29,373 nt of DNA from a virus. Under the pieces are notes generated by a model. That model saw only the letters and a list, made by a program, of their open reading frames with translations. It was not told where the DNA came from and did not search any database. Positions 5,265-12,187 of this stretch are shown piece after piece. Both the position numbers and the translations under genes were made by a program. The stretch lies in the IMG/VR virus record IMGVR_UViG_3300011114_000490, positions 1 to 29,373 of that record, one strand, 5' to 3'. How positions within the stretch are numbered: position 1 is the stretch's first letter; each line of letters opens with the position of its first letter.

Positions 5265-7562
5265 TTAAACGTTGATGTAACGACCAGAGGCAACAACAGT
5301 GTCCTGTTGAACGTATGGATCGTAGGTTGAGCAGTTGATTGTTGTTACTGTAGCCGGATCCTCTGTGGGTGCGCCATTTAGGTAGGAGCCGCCCCGTATC
5401 AGGCCCGATTCAAACGAAGGTATATAGTTGATCAACGGCTCATCGAGCATAGCAAACTTAGTGCCAAGAATGTATTCTGGTTGGAGGTTTAATAGTTTAC
5501 TAACCATTGCAATCATTCTTTGCGTACTGTTTTGCAGAACACCTTCGCTATCTAATGTCCCCAGTTGGCTACGACGTATCGCATCAGTCATTAACATGAC
5601 CAAAAGCTGGGGGTCAAAGTTTGCTATGTCTTGAGGAAGGTTTCTGGAACCCGTAATTTCCTGAGTACCTACCCATTTTGCGCCCTGTTTTACAAGGGCT
5701 AACCGTTCTGCTGCCTTGCGTAGCTCTTTATTTTCTTTATCAAATGCAACATAAAATGTATCTAGATCATCACCAACCGGCTTATCACTGGGCTCCAGGA
5801 GCCAAGATTTGACGTAATCATGCTCCCTTAAATTCTCAACAACACAGTAGCCACTTGTATTATTTGAGAAAGGATAAACAATGACAAAGCTATTGCTATC
5901 AATAACTTGAGTTACGGTGTACTGACCGGAGATAGCACTGCCGCTTGTAAAAGCAAGTTGAACTTTTGTGTTTGCTAATAACCCATGGTTCTCGGCTGTG
6001 ATTGTAATATTTACGTCGGTTTGTACGTACTTAGCATTGATTGCAATTGGAGAATTACCCTCATCATGCTTTAAAGAAAATATTGCTGCATAGATATGTT
6101 TGCACCAGCGGATCTGATAGTACATTAAATTTGGAAATGAAGTATCTGTTTTATCTTTGTAGTCCGGTATTTTGTAAAAATTATTAATTGCGATATAACC
6201 AAGGTCTCCAAAAACACCTACACTATCTCGTTGGTTAGTAGTTGTTCCGTCTTTATTAAGGTACTGACCCCCTTTTGTAGAAGTAATTGGTGTCACAGGG
6301 AACCTGCGTTTCATTACTTCGTCATAAAAATTATATCCATCTCTTCTTGTGTAGTCCTGGCAGGTACACTGATACCTGACTTCAGTTGTCAAGAATCTCC
6401 CAACTTCAAAGCCACGCTGCGCTGGTACAACTGTTTCAGTCAAGCTGTTTGCTGTCTGGGCGCCGTAGCTATCTGTTCGGTAAAAAACAATTTCATTTGT
6501 AGTAGCATCAACTGTTTTTACTGTGTAGCCAACATAATCGTCATACCTGAAGCCCATGATCAACCGATTGACGGTTAAGTTGCCGCTTGTTGATCCGCTA
6601 TCTATTGTTGTAATTGTAAACTGAGTTGTTGAAGTGACAGTAATAATGTATTGACCGGAACTAATAAGACCACTGGAGACCGAAAGGTACACGGTATTGC
6701 CAGTTGACAGACCGTGAGCAGAAGAACAATTAACAGTAAGTAACGAACCTGTTCTGCTGTAAGTCGCTGAAATACCTGGGTCTTTTTCAATTACTCTGTC
6801 AACCAGGCGCTCATCCGTCAAGAAACTTGAAGCGGTAGGAAGTGACCTCAAACGTGCCCTAGTTTCAGTCCATCGAATGTCATTAAATACAGTTGAAAGT
6901 TGAATTTTAACATTGCCGCCAGTGGTTGCAGAAGCTGCGGCTGTGCATACAAATGAATTCTGAGTTACCGATACAATTGGCAGTGTTGCGTTAACTCCTG
7001 CGCCAGATGTAAAAACAAGATATACGTTCTCACCTACAAAGAAACCATGGTTTTGTTTTGCAACTGTAATACTTGTACCGGATTGAGAGTAGGTTGCATT
7101 TATAACGTCCCCAAGATAACGAACCGCAAGTATCGGTAACCCGAAGTTATAAAAATTTAATGAGTTAGCATCCCTGATACCAACCAGTTGATTTCCAAGT
7201 TCTTGATTTGTTGTTGGGAAAGTAAAAACACGTAACGGTATAAAGACCCCTGGGAATTGCTGAAAAGAACAGTACATCCGGTAGTCGCCACGATGTGCGC
7301 GTTCCTGTGCAAACGATCCTAAGACGCTTTGAGTAATTGTATACAGTTCGTATCCACGACGCCACCTGGTCCACAGGGAGTCGCGGTCATAGAAACGAAT
7401 GCGGCTTTTATATTCTGCGTCTTTAGGAGTAAATTTAAAAGGGTTTTCATCTAAAAGAAAAGCCTGCAAATCTACCTTACCGGGATCATTAAAACCCTTA
7501 GACAAACCACCATCAAAATTTTTTGATGATGACCCGTTAAATCCGTTGGATCCAAAGGGCAT
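5265..7562 (-). CDS. Large tail protein with three beta modules and a SWIM-like CxC...CxH motif
   Basis: At 765 residues this is the largest protein of the tail block. Residues 40-145 include RIRFYDRDSLWTRWRRGYEL and YCSFQQFPGVFIPLRVFTFP, conserved-looking and probably the tail core. Three copies of a ~67-residue beta module are inserted at about 154-220, 263-331 and 508-575; each runs Y.....ITV....HG...G..V.L.FTSG, then Y.V..V....F, then G. .V. Between modules 2 and 3 lie C399-x-C401 (RYQCTCQDYTRRDGYNFYDE) and C487-x-H489 (RWCKHIYAAIF), the spacing type of a SWIM zinc-binding motif. The C-terminus has LLVMLMTDAIRRSQLG and LNLQPEYILGTKF, helical. Size and position would suit a nozzle or tail-hub protein, for example of T7 gp12 size, but no sequence match supports that name. 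Confidence 0.7.
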   Translation of the reverse strand: MPFGSNGFNGSSSKNFDGGLSKGFNDPGKVDLQAFLLDENPFKFTPKDAEYKSRIRFYDRDSLWTRWRRGYELYTITQSVLGSFAQERAHRGDYRMYCSFQQFPGVFIPLRVFTFPTTNQELGNQLVGIRDANSLNFYNFGLPILAVRYLGDVINATYSQSGTSITVAKQNHGFFVGENVYLVFTSGAGVNATLPIVSVTQNSFVCTAAASATTGGNVKIQLSTVFNDIRWTETRARLRSLPTASSFLTDERLVDRVIEKDPGISATYSRTGSLLTVNCSSAHGLSTGNTVYLSVSSGLISSGQYIITVTSTTQFTITTIDSGSTSGNLTVNRLIMGFRYDDYVGYTVKTVDATTNEIVFYRTDSYGAQTANSLTETVVPAQRGFEVGRFLTTEVRYQCTCQDYTRRDGYNFYDEVMKRRFPVTPITSTKGGQYLNKDGTTTNQRDSVGVFGDLGYIAINNFYKIPDYKDKTDTSFPNLMYYQIRWCKHIYAAIFSLKHDEGNSPIAINAKYVQTDVNITITAENHGLLANTKVQLAFTSGSAISGQYTVTQVIDSNSFVIVYPFSNNTSGYCVVENLREHDYVKSWLLEPSDKPVGDDLDTFYVAFDKENKELRKAAERLALVKQGAKWVGTQEITGSRNLPQDIANFDPQLLVMLMTDAIRRSQLGTLDSEGVLQNSTQRMIAMVSKLLNLQPEYILGTKFAMLDEPLINYIPSFESGLIRGGSYLNGAPTEDPATVTTINCSTYDPYVQQDTVVASGRYINV
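5838..6041 (-). repeat. Beta module copy 3 in the 765-aa tail protein
   Basis: Residues about 508-575: INAKYVQTDVNITITAENHG, KVQLAFTSG, GQYTVTQVIDSNSF. Same order of elements as the modules at 6570-6776, 6903-7103 and 7892-8095. Confidence 0.65.
6570..6776 (-). repeat. Beta module copy 2 in the 765-aa tail protein
   Basis: Residues about 263-331: GISATYSRTGSLLTVNCSSA then HGLSTGNTVYLSVSSG and GQYIITVTSTTQFTITT. It keeps the YS.TG...TV....HGL..G..VYL frame of copy 1. Confidence 0.65.
6903..7103 (-). repeat. Beta module copy 1 in the 765-aa tail protein
   Basis: Residues about 154-220: INATYSQSGTSITVAKQNHG, GENVYLVFTSG, then PIVSVTQNSFVCTA and TTGGNVKI. Its start (ATYSQSGTS.TV) is closely similar to the module of the adjacent 257-residue protein. 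Confidence 0.65.
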
Positions 7563-7570
7563 TGTTAGCT

Positions 7571-8344
7571 TTAGTAATAACCAGCTTGTACGTTGCAGTA
7601 GAAGCCGTTGGTCAAAGAAGTAGTTCCGCTAACAGAAACATACAAGGCTTGACCACGTTGCAGCATTAGCCCGCGCATTTTGGGTGACACAGTGCTATTG
7701 GTGCTGGTAAAGTTTGCACCGGCCTGGGGAACTGGATGGTTAATATAAGGCAGAACAAGATTCGTGGTGAGACTGTACTCAACATTTTCATAAGTCGCAG
7801 GCACACTGGCAACAAATAAAGGATAAAATTGATTTGTATTTGTAATCGTGCCAGAGCTTATGAGGTAAAAACCAAAATCAATTGGTTGATAAACACTAAC
7901 GTTGCCACTAGTGGTAAGAGATCCTGCGCTCGTTACTGTAAATGTAGTTGGAGTTACGGCTGTAACTACTGCAATTTCATCAACTGCTGTGCCACTGGTA
8001 TAATCCAAGCCAGCCTTCTGACCAACGCGAAGGTTATGGTTGGCCAGAGTGACAACTACAGATGTTGTTCCACCTTGTGAGTATGTACCGGCGCCAGTTG
8101 ATTGTGCGTCAATAAAGGTATTGCTATTCTTTGTGTAACGAAACCAAATTTCATCAATATATGCGCCACTAATTGAAGTATCTGTTTGTGCAGAATCACA
8201 GTCAAATACTTTTGTACAGTTACCAACAGCGGTTGGGATCAGGCTTGTAGAAAACAACTGACCAGATGCTACGGTGACGAGCGTGCTTAGGTTAGCAGGC
8301 CTGTCAATCAGCATAGGCTGCTTGTTTGAGGAGGAGGATGCCAA
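7571..8344 (-). CDS. Tail structural protein with one copy of the repeated beta module
   Basis: The 257-residue frame begins at a TTG codon (8342-8344) followed by ASSSSNKQPMLIDRPANLST; an ATG at 8312-8314 (MLIDRPANLS) is the alternative start, and neither has a strong ribosome site. Residues 50-75 (AYIDEIWFRYTK) and 155-215 (FGFYLISSGTITNTNQFYPL ... LPYINHP) are beta-rich. Residues about 84-151 (GTYSQGGTTSVVVTLANHNL ... TPTTFTV ... TTSGNVSV) form the same module seen three times in the next gene. The C-terminus MLQRGQALYVSVSGTTSL then NGFYCNVQAGYY recalls small decoration or tail proteins that give a 'g..lyv.........' closing strand. It sits eight bases before the large tail gene, and the two probably form one substructure. 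Confidence 0.65.
   Translation of the reverse strand: MASSSSNKQPMLIDRPANLSTLVTVASGQLFSTSLIPTAVGNCTKVFDCDSAQTDTSISGAYIDEIWFRYTKNSNTFIDAQSTGAGTYSQGGTTSVVVTLANHNLRVGQKAGLDYTSGTAVDEIAVVTAVTPTTFTVTSAGSLTTSGNVSVYQPIDFGFYLISSGTITNTNQFYPLFVASVPATYENVEYSLTTNLVLPYINHPVPQAGANFTSTNSTVSPKMRGLMLQRGQALYVSVSGTTSLTNGFYCNVQAGYY
7892..8095 (-). repeat. Beta module copy in the 257-aa tail protein
   Basis: Residues about 84-151 encode the fourth copy of the module: TYSQGGTTSVVVTLANHNL, VGQKAGLDYTSG, TFTVTSAG, GNVSV. The 'TYSQ.GT' opening is shared with copy 1 of the neighbouring gene. Confidence 0.6.
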
Positions 8345-8387
8345 GGCTCTATTGGGTTACTGTTGTTTTAATTGTAGCGTAGTTGCA

Positions 8388-8552
8388 TCAAACGCTGTTG
8401 TGCCTGTCACTAGGCAGATTTTTTTCAAGTTTTTTTATCTGCTTTTGATGTTCTTTTTCTTTTAACCATTTTTCAAAGAACTTAATCTCAGCATCACTAA
8501 AAAACTCAGGCTGGTTTAGTGCGTTGAGCACTAGCTTCTTTGTCTTTCCCAC
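8388..8552 (-). CDS. Small GTG-start charged helical protein (54 aa) overlapping its neighbour
   Basis: A 54-codon frame runs from GTG at 8550-8552 to TGA at 8388-8390. It reads MGKTKKLVLNALNQPEFFSD then a Lys/Glu helix AEIKFFEKWLKEKEHQKQIK ending LPSDRHNSV. A GGAG lies six bases before the GTG. It overlaps the last 47 bases of the 74-residue gene at 8506-8730 in another frame and fills an otherwise empty gap of 161 bases, which argues for coding. An in-frame GTG at 8529-8531 is a possible shorter start. The coiled-coil look fits a small virion or assembly protein. A second reading is that it is reached by ribosomal frameshifting from the upstream gene, as in tail chaperone pairs; I see no clear slippery site in the overlap. 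Function unknown. Confidence 0.5.
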   Translation of the reverse strand: MGKTKKLVLNALNQPEFFSDAEIKFFEKWLKEKEHQKQIKKLEKNLPSDRHNSV

Positions 8553-8730
8553 GGCGGGCTCCGTTTTTCTCCTCTATTTTAGCGCGTGCTTTGCCCAGGG
8601 CTTCCTTACGGCGCTCCTTATCACCTTCTTTTCGCTCTTCAGAGGTAGTCTCCTTAGACTCACTGCCGCCTTCTGCTTTCTTTTTGAAATGTGCCAACAA
8701 CTGAGGAGGCATGCGGTTTTTATCAGCCAT
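8506..8730 (-). CDS. Small highly charged protein (74 aa)
   Basis: The product starts MADKNRMPPQLLAHFKKKAE and is then almost wholly Lys/Glu/Arg/Ser (ERKEGDKERRKEALGKARAK), probably a disordered or single-helix chain. The N-terminal 'RMPPQLLAHFKKK' piece looks like a conserved docking motif, being the only hydrophobic part. The gene begins two bases after the preceding stop and overlaps the 54-codon gene at its end. Similar small 'MPPQLLEYFKKK...' proteins exist in phage virion operons, without an assigned function. Composition matches its basic neighbours at 8733-9062, suggesting packaging-associated or tail-assembly roles, which is inference. Confidence 0.55.
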   Translation of the reverse strand: MADKNRMPPQLLAHFKKKAEGGSESKETTSEERKEGDKERRKEALGKARAKIEEKNGARRGKDKEASAQRTKPA

Positions 8731-8732
8731 TG

Positions 8733-9062
8733 TTACTGAGGAATCTCGGGGGTTCTAAGTTCGGCGCTTCCTACGTCAAGACGTTTGAAAGCAGAAGGAA
8801 GACCGGTGCCTTGCTTTACATCATAGTTTAAAGCATCCAATACGTCACCAGCCATACGTTGACGGCGTTGACCCTGTGGTTTAGCTGGAACGTATGCACC
8901 TTTTGATGGCTCGTCAAAAGGCATTCGATCTAGGCGTACTCCAAGGGTATAGCCAAGTTTTGCTTTTGGCCTGTTGGCTGGCTGATCTTGAGGCTGTCTT
9001 TGATGGTCGCCTGGATGCCTAGGAAGACGTGTTCTTACGTTACGTTGTCCGTGTATACTCAT
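8733..9062 (-). CDS. Small basic Pro/Gln/Arg-rich protein (109 aa)
   Basis: The N-terminal third is Arg/His/Gln/Pro rich (MSIHGQRNVRTRLPRHPGDH) and probably unfolded; the centre has LGYTLGVRLDRMPFDEPSKG and the C-terminal third MAGDVLDALNYDVKQGTGLP. The C-terminal part, with GDVLDALNYD and AFKRLDVGSAELRTPEI, is the likeliest structured or partner-binding region. It lies between the metallopeptidase and the 74-residue charged protein with gaps of two bases. I recognise no family; it may be a minor head or tail component. Confidence 0.5.
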   Translation of the reverse strand: MSIHGQRNVRTRLPRHPGDHQRQPQDQPANRPKAKLGYTLGVRLDRMPFDEPSKGAYVPAKPQGQRRQRMAGDVLDALNYDVKQGTGLPSAFKRLDVGSAELRTPEIPQ

Positions 9063-9064
9063 TG

Positions 9065-9994
9065 TTAATACAAGATTTGATTTTGTTGATCTTGGTTATT
9101 TTTTTTCTTGCTCTCTGCTTTAGAAAACAATGCTTTGGTTGCTTTTTTTAAACCGTACGCAGCAACACTAGATGCAACTGGTGCCAAGGTACTACCAACT
9201 AAGTAGTTGCCGACCTGTGCCAAACCTCTACCATATGTAGGGGTTGTTCCTGCTTGCTTCATGATGTTTAATCCACGTTTCGTAGCGGTGATTTCAGATC
9301 CAAGTAACGATGCATTTAAGGATACACCAGATAAAATACCAGCACCAATTGCTTGAGGCAAAGAGTCGCTGTATAGACCACCTAATGCTGCTCCATAAAC
9401 AGATGCCTTTTTTCTTGATGATTTATTAAAGTCACGATGCTGAGATTCGTACAAGCTATGTATTTTTCCGCCTAAGGTAGTAGAATTTTGCATTTGCGCA
9501 GAAGCATGACCCAACTCGTGCGCTACAGTAAATGAATCTGAAGTGGGCCCCAGTCCTATCAGCACTTGTTCAACATTTCCAGTATTTTCATTTCTACGTG
9601 TAGCAGCGAATCCTCCGGTACGTTTTGGCGTAGCTGCAAACCGAACTTGAGAAGTTTTGTCTATTTTTGGATATAATTTTGCTGCAGTATATGCATAATT
9701 TATTAAAACAGGATTTGTTATATCTTGTGCCAAGATGGGGGGATTATTTTTTCCTAAGGTAACCGTATAAGGGCTATTAATTTTTTTTGTTTGCGGACTC
9801 GAAATTATCGCTTCACTTGGATCAGAAGTCTTAAGCGCAGGGTAAAGATAATCCCTGTATAGTTGATTAATATTTTTTCTTTGGTTGTTCAAGAGTACAC
9901 CAGAACCAGCAATCCCGGCTCCAGCAAGAAACTCTGACACCCTTTCCTTCAAAGGTTTCTTTTGTTTCTGTTCCTGCTCTAGTTCTTGTTCCAT
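9065..9994 (-). CDS. Putative membrane-embedded HExxH zinc metallopeptidase (309 aa)
   Basis: The protein has HELGH at residues 159-163 in SDSFTVAHELGHASAQMQNS, the classic zinc-binding and catalytic motif of gluzincin peptidases. About 70 residues on comes LLGSEITATKRGLNIMKQAG (E234), which resembles the third-ligand helix of M48-like and Zn_peptidase_2-type enzymes ('xxxE..A..rgl..L...G'). Gly/Ala-rich hydrophobic stretches lie at about 22-35, 196-232 and 265-285, so the domain may sit in or on a membrane. The first 20 residues are charged (EQELEQEQKQKKPLKERVSE) and the C-terminus is Lys/Gln rich. The start has no ribosome site, and its ATG follows a run of As directly after the upstream stop, suggesting translational coupling. 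Candidate roles are virion maturation or crossing of the cell envelope; substrate unknown. Confidence 0.6.
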   Translation of the reverse strand: MEQELEQEQKQKKPLKERVSEFLAGAGIAGSGVLLNNQRKNINQLYRDYLYPALKTSDPSEAIISSPQTKKINSPYTVTLGKNNPPILAQDITNPVLINYAYTAAKLYPKIDKTSQVRFAATPKRTGGFAATRRNENTGNVEQVLIGLGPTSDSFTVAHELGHASAQMQNSTTLGGKIHSLYESQHRDFNKSSRKKASVYGAALGGLYSDSLPQAIGAGILSGVSLNASLLGSEITATKRGLNIMKQAGTTPTYGRGLAQVGNYLVGSTLAPVASSVAAYGLKKATKALFSKAESKKKNNQDQQNQILY

Positions 9995-10001
9995 TTTTTT
10001 T

Positions 10002-10313
10002 TTAATTACTTATAAATTGAGTATAATTCCCATACAAGTTATTTTGTGTAGAATTCCTAGCCAGGTCTACAGGAGGGAGCGGGTCTAAGTGTGAGCGGGA
10101 AACCTCTTTCATGTACGCTGGATTGTTTAACTGAAACTGAGGCTTCTCAATACCATTGTACGCAACAACGTATGGACAATGCATTGTTTTATCCGTACGC
10201 TTCATGTTAAACGGGTCACTAAAACCTGCCGTTGTAATACTCCCATCGCCATACAAGTTCCCGTATGTTACGGGAAAGCTTGGATCATAGCCAGGGACCT
10301 GAGCAAATCTCAT
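10002..10313 (-). CDS. Hypothetical virion-associated protein (103 aa)
   Basis: The product begins MRFAQVPGYDPSFPVTYGNL and ends NLYGNYTQFISN; it is rich in Tyr, Asn, Pro and Gly, with no predicted membrane segment or coiled coil, and has one Cys (MHCPYVVAYNG). I recognise no domain. It sits between a peptidase-type hydrolase and the HELGH protein, with five bases to the former. The start context, with no ribosome site, is nearly the same as that of the upstream hydrolase gene, since both follow a copy of the same 153-bp duplication. It may be a tail or lysis accessory. Confidence 0.45.
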   Translation of the reverse strand: MRFAQVPGYDPSFPVTYGNLYGDGSITTAGFSDPFNMKRTDKTMHCPYVVAYNGIEKPQFQLNNPAYMKEVSRSHLDPLPPVDLARNSTQNNLYGNYTQFISN

Positions 10314-10315
10314 TG

Positions 10316-10468
10316 TGTTTAACTTAAGTAATTTGGTTGAGCACTCAAGATTTTTTGCATTTGAGATATGTATGGATTTTCTTGCGAAGTCGATGCAGTC
10401 GGAAGACTAGTAGAAGATAGGCCGCGACTTACCATAAATTGTTTTAAATTTGACAGAACATCCGTTGG
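10316..10468 (-). repeat. Direct repeat copy A encoding a hydrolase C-terminal module
   Basis: This 153-bp stretch aligns without gaps to 10987-11139 with about 17 differences by eye (roughly 89% identity). It encodes SNLKQF.(..)RGLSST ... NPYISQMQKILSAQPNYLS and runs a few bases past the stop into the gap before the next gene. Confidence 0.85.
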
Positions 10469-10984
10469 TTCGCCGCCAGGGGTACCTGGAATCAGGACAA
10501 AAGTATTGCCAGTACTTTGATTTTGTATTGGTTGACTTTGCTGTGCTTGCTGTTGTGTTGGTATAGTTGGCGCCTGACCTGGCATTACGTCAGTAAGCTT
10601 GCCTTCTGGTGTTTTGTATCGACCGGTAGCAAGCCATTCTAATTGTTGGTCCGATAAGGGCGCCTTACCTGGTAATGCTAAATGAACATGAGTGTCGTGA
10701 CCAGGGTCCCCAGGTCCAAACGTTTCGGCAAAAGTCCCAAGCTTCTTAGCTCTCCAGGCTAATTCTCCTGTTCGTTGTTTCCAGCTTTTTGGTGTGCCTC
10801 CTTCGTAAGCTGGTGCCATATCAGGACGCCAGTCTGTTACGTCTATTGCTGCTCCACCTGGGGCATAGTGATAAGAGTCCTTGGCATGGACACCAGAAAC
10901 GCCGCCAAATGCAGGATTTTCTCCTACCTTCAAACCATATTTCTGAAGAAAGTTACCTACGTCAACAATAGATCTGTCAACCAT
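10319..10984 (-). CDS. LAS/M15-like peptidoglycan peptidase (endolysin-type) with shared C-terminal module
   Basis: Residues 30-102 carry the zinc-binding pattern of LAS-type D,D- or L,D-peptidases (M15 and relatives): SGVHAKDSYHYAPGGAAIDV, with H39 and D48 as candidate ligands, and DPGHDTHVHLALPG, giving H99-x-H101. The 'SyHy.pGgAaIDV ... D.HvHlal' form is a known phage variant. The enzyme would cut peptide cross-links in the host cell wall. Residues about 110-177 form a Gln/Pro-rich linker (PTIPTQQQAQQSQPIQNQS) and the last ~45 (LSNLKQF.VSRGLSS ... ISQMQKILSAQPNYLS) are almost the same as the C-terminus of the next hydrolase upstream. Total length is 221. The gene starts six bases after the neighbour's stop without a ribosome site. 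It may be a virion-borne hydrolase or the endolysin. Confidence 0.7.
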   Translation of the reverse strand: MVDRSIVDVGNFLQKYGLKVGENPAFGGVSGVHAKDSYHYAPGGAAIDVTDWRPDMAPAYEGGTPKSWKQRTGELAWRAKKLGTFAETFGPGDPGHDTHVHLALPGKAPLSDQQLEWLATGRYKTPEGKLTDVMPGQAPTIPTQQQAQQSQPIQNQSTGNTFVLIPGTPGGEPTDVLSNLKQFMVSRGLSSTSLPTASTSQENPYISQMQKILSAQPNYLS

Positions 10985-10986
10985 GA

Positions 10987-11139
10987 TGTTTAACTTAAAT
11001 AATTTGGTTGAGCACTCAAGATTTTTTGCATTTGAGATATGTATGGGTTCGCTTGAGAAGTCGATGCAGACGGAAACTCAGTAGAAGATAAGCCGCGATC
11101 TAAGATAAATTGTTTTAAATTTGACAGAGCATCTGTTGG
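10987..11139 (-). repeat. Direct repeat copy B encoding a hydrolase C-terminal module
   Basis: Partner of 10316-10468. It codes for the last ~48 residues of the SleB-like hydrolase and includes the few bases between its stop codon and the next start. The offset of 671 bp is constant along the whole repeat. Confidence 0.85.
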
Positions 11140-11694
11140 CGCCTTGTCTCCGGTATAAACAATAAAGGTGTTGCCGCCCTGAGAAGCAGGTTGTTGCGGC
11201 TGTTCTGAACTTGGAACTTGAGATGTAGGTACTCCAGCTCCTTTTAATAGACGATCAGATAAACTTTTAGCTAAGCCAGGATTAGTTTGAAAATAAAAAT
11301 TACCTTTAGGATCAAACATAACGTCGCCCTTTTGTTTATTGCCAAGCAAGCTTTGACCACGAAACTGCTCAGCACCTTGCCCGGTTTGAAACGCCTGCAC
11401 CATCTGTGACGGATTCTCAAACATCTGTTCAATTTGTTTATACCTGGCACCATGAACCTTGCTTCCGTAAGCAGGATCCATTACTTGTGCACGTGAATAA
11501 GGATCGTTAGCAACAAATTGTTGAGGTGCTTTTACAAGGTCAGCAATATTTCCTCCGTTTTTAAATTTTCGAGTTAAGATTGTTTGTAAGACACCTAAAG
11601 GATCCCTTCCAGGACCGGCCTCTCCAGAGGCAGTAAAAAGTGCGGCGGCCTTTTCTTGTGGCGTTAAACCTAAAATTTGACTTGTGGTAGGCAT
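10990..11694 (-). CDS. SleB-like cell wall hydrolase (234 aa) with shared C-terminal module
   Basis: A reading frame continues upstream to 11844, but the start at 11692-11694 is preferred: it has AAGGAG at 11704-11709 with a nine-base spacer, and it removes a 137-base overlap with the gene before it. The N-terminus MPTTSQILGLTPQEKAAALF leads into TASGEAGPGRDPLGVLQTIL then TRKFKNGGNIADLVKAPQQF, a good match to cell wall hydrolase SleB-type domains (Hydrolase_2, PF07486), with E25 of SGEAG as the catalytic glutamate. Such enzymes act as lytic transglycosylases on peptidoglycan glycan strands. After a Gln/Ser linker (about residues 165-185) comes the ~45-residue module ending ISQMQKILSAQPNYLS that is shared with the next gene. 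Together the two would cut both glycan and peptide bonds. Confidence 0.7.
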   Translation of the reverse strand: MPTTSQILGLTPQEKAAALFTASGEAGPGRDPLGVLQTILTRKFKNGGNIADLVKAPQQFVANDPYSRAQVMDPAYGSKVHGARYKQIEQMFENPSQMVQAFQTGQGAEQFRGQSLLGNKQKGDVMFDPKGNFYFQTNPGLAKSLSDRLLKGAGVPTSQVPSSEQPQQPASQGGNTFIVYTGDKAPTDALSNLKQFILDRGLSSTEFPSASTSQANPYISQMQKILSAQPNYLS

Positions 11695-11703
11695 ATCGTT
11701 AAT

Positions 11704-11709
11704 CTCCTT
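11704..11709 (-). promoter_or_regulatory. Ribosome binding site that fixes the SleB-like hydrolase start
   Basis: AAGGAG on the minus strand, nine bases before the ATG at 11694 and overlapping the TAA stop of the connector-like gene (TAAGGAG). This makes the internal start far better supported than the upstream one at 11844. Confidence 0.75.
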
Positions 11710-12187
11710 AGCGGAAACTATTTGAAAGCATGAGCCTAGTGCCAACGGCAACGTCAGCAGGGCCCGGAAGTGCCTGAATAAATTCGGCGCCTTCTCGATT
11801 AAACCTATACCGAGCCTGTTCAGGGTTTCGGTAATTTGGAACATAAAGATGTAAAGCTAATCGATCCGTCTCGTATATATAAATTGTCGTCCAAGTTTTA
11901 AGCGTTTCTTTGAAATCAGAAGTCGCAATCGTACGATCTACGTCACCTGCAATGCTTTCAATACGATTACGTGGAACAGTATTGTTGTTAACGCTACCAG
12001 TCATGTCAGTGCGTTTCTCTGCTTGGTCGCACCGACCGATCTGTTCGACAATTTTTGAATACCAGAACGAATCCGGAATGTTGTTGACAGCTTCCTCAAG
12101 ACGGGCCTGGTCACCGGCAGGGACACTTGTAGTGTTGTATCCCAGGTGCCAGCGAACTTTTGACTTGAGGAAACTATCGAGTTGCAT
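11708..12187 (-). CDS. Head-tail connector/neck-like structural protein (159 aa)
   Basis: The N-terminal part, MQLDSFLKSKVRWHLGYNTT then GDQARLEEAVNNIPDSFWYS, is helical and resembles small head-completion proteins in cyanophages with a 'vRwhLGyn...ip.gd.arl..a...i.d......i......' pattern. The middle has IESIAGDVDRTIATSDFKET, and the C-terminus YVPNYRNPEQARYRFNREGA followed by DVAVGTRLMLSNSFR. It starts with TAATG overlap onto the helix-hairpin-helix gene, so translation is coupled. Its place after the capsid and decoration genes and before the hydrolases is where head-completion or neck genes usually lie. The connector role is inferred from position and general form, not from a named domain. 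Confidence 0.55.
   Translation of the reverse strand: MQLDSFLKSKVRWHLGYNTTSVPAGDQARLEEAVNNIPDSFWYSKIVEQIGRCDQAEKRTDMTGSVNNNTVPRNRIESIAGDVDRTIATSDFKETLKTWTTIYIYETDRLALHLYVPNYRNPEQARYRFNREGAEFIQALPGPADVAVGTRLMLSNSFR

Noticed and set aside
8401-8425. Terminator-like hairpin on the plus strand (TGCCT...AGGCA then T7)
   Set aside because: No plus-strand gene precedes it. The T-runs are Lys/Asn/Glu codons of the small minus-strand gene at 8388-8552.
11695-11844. N-terminal extension of the SleB-like hydrolase
   Set aside because: The extra 50 residues lie in the coding region of the connector-like gene, carry no domain, and the internal start at 11694 has an AAGGAG site at good spacing.
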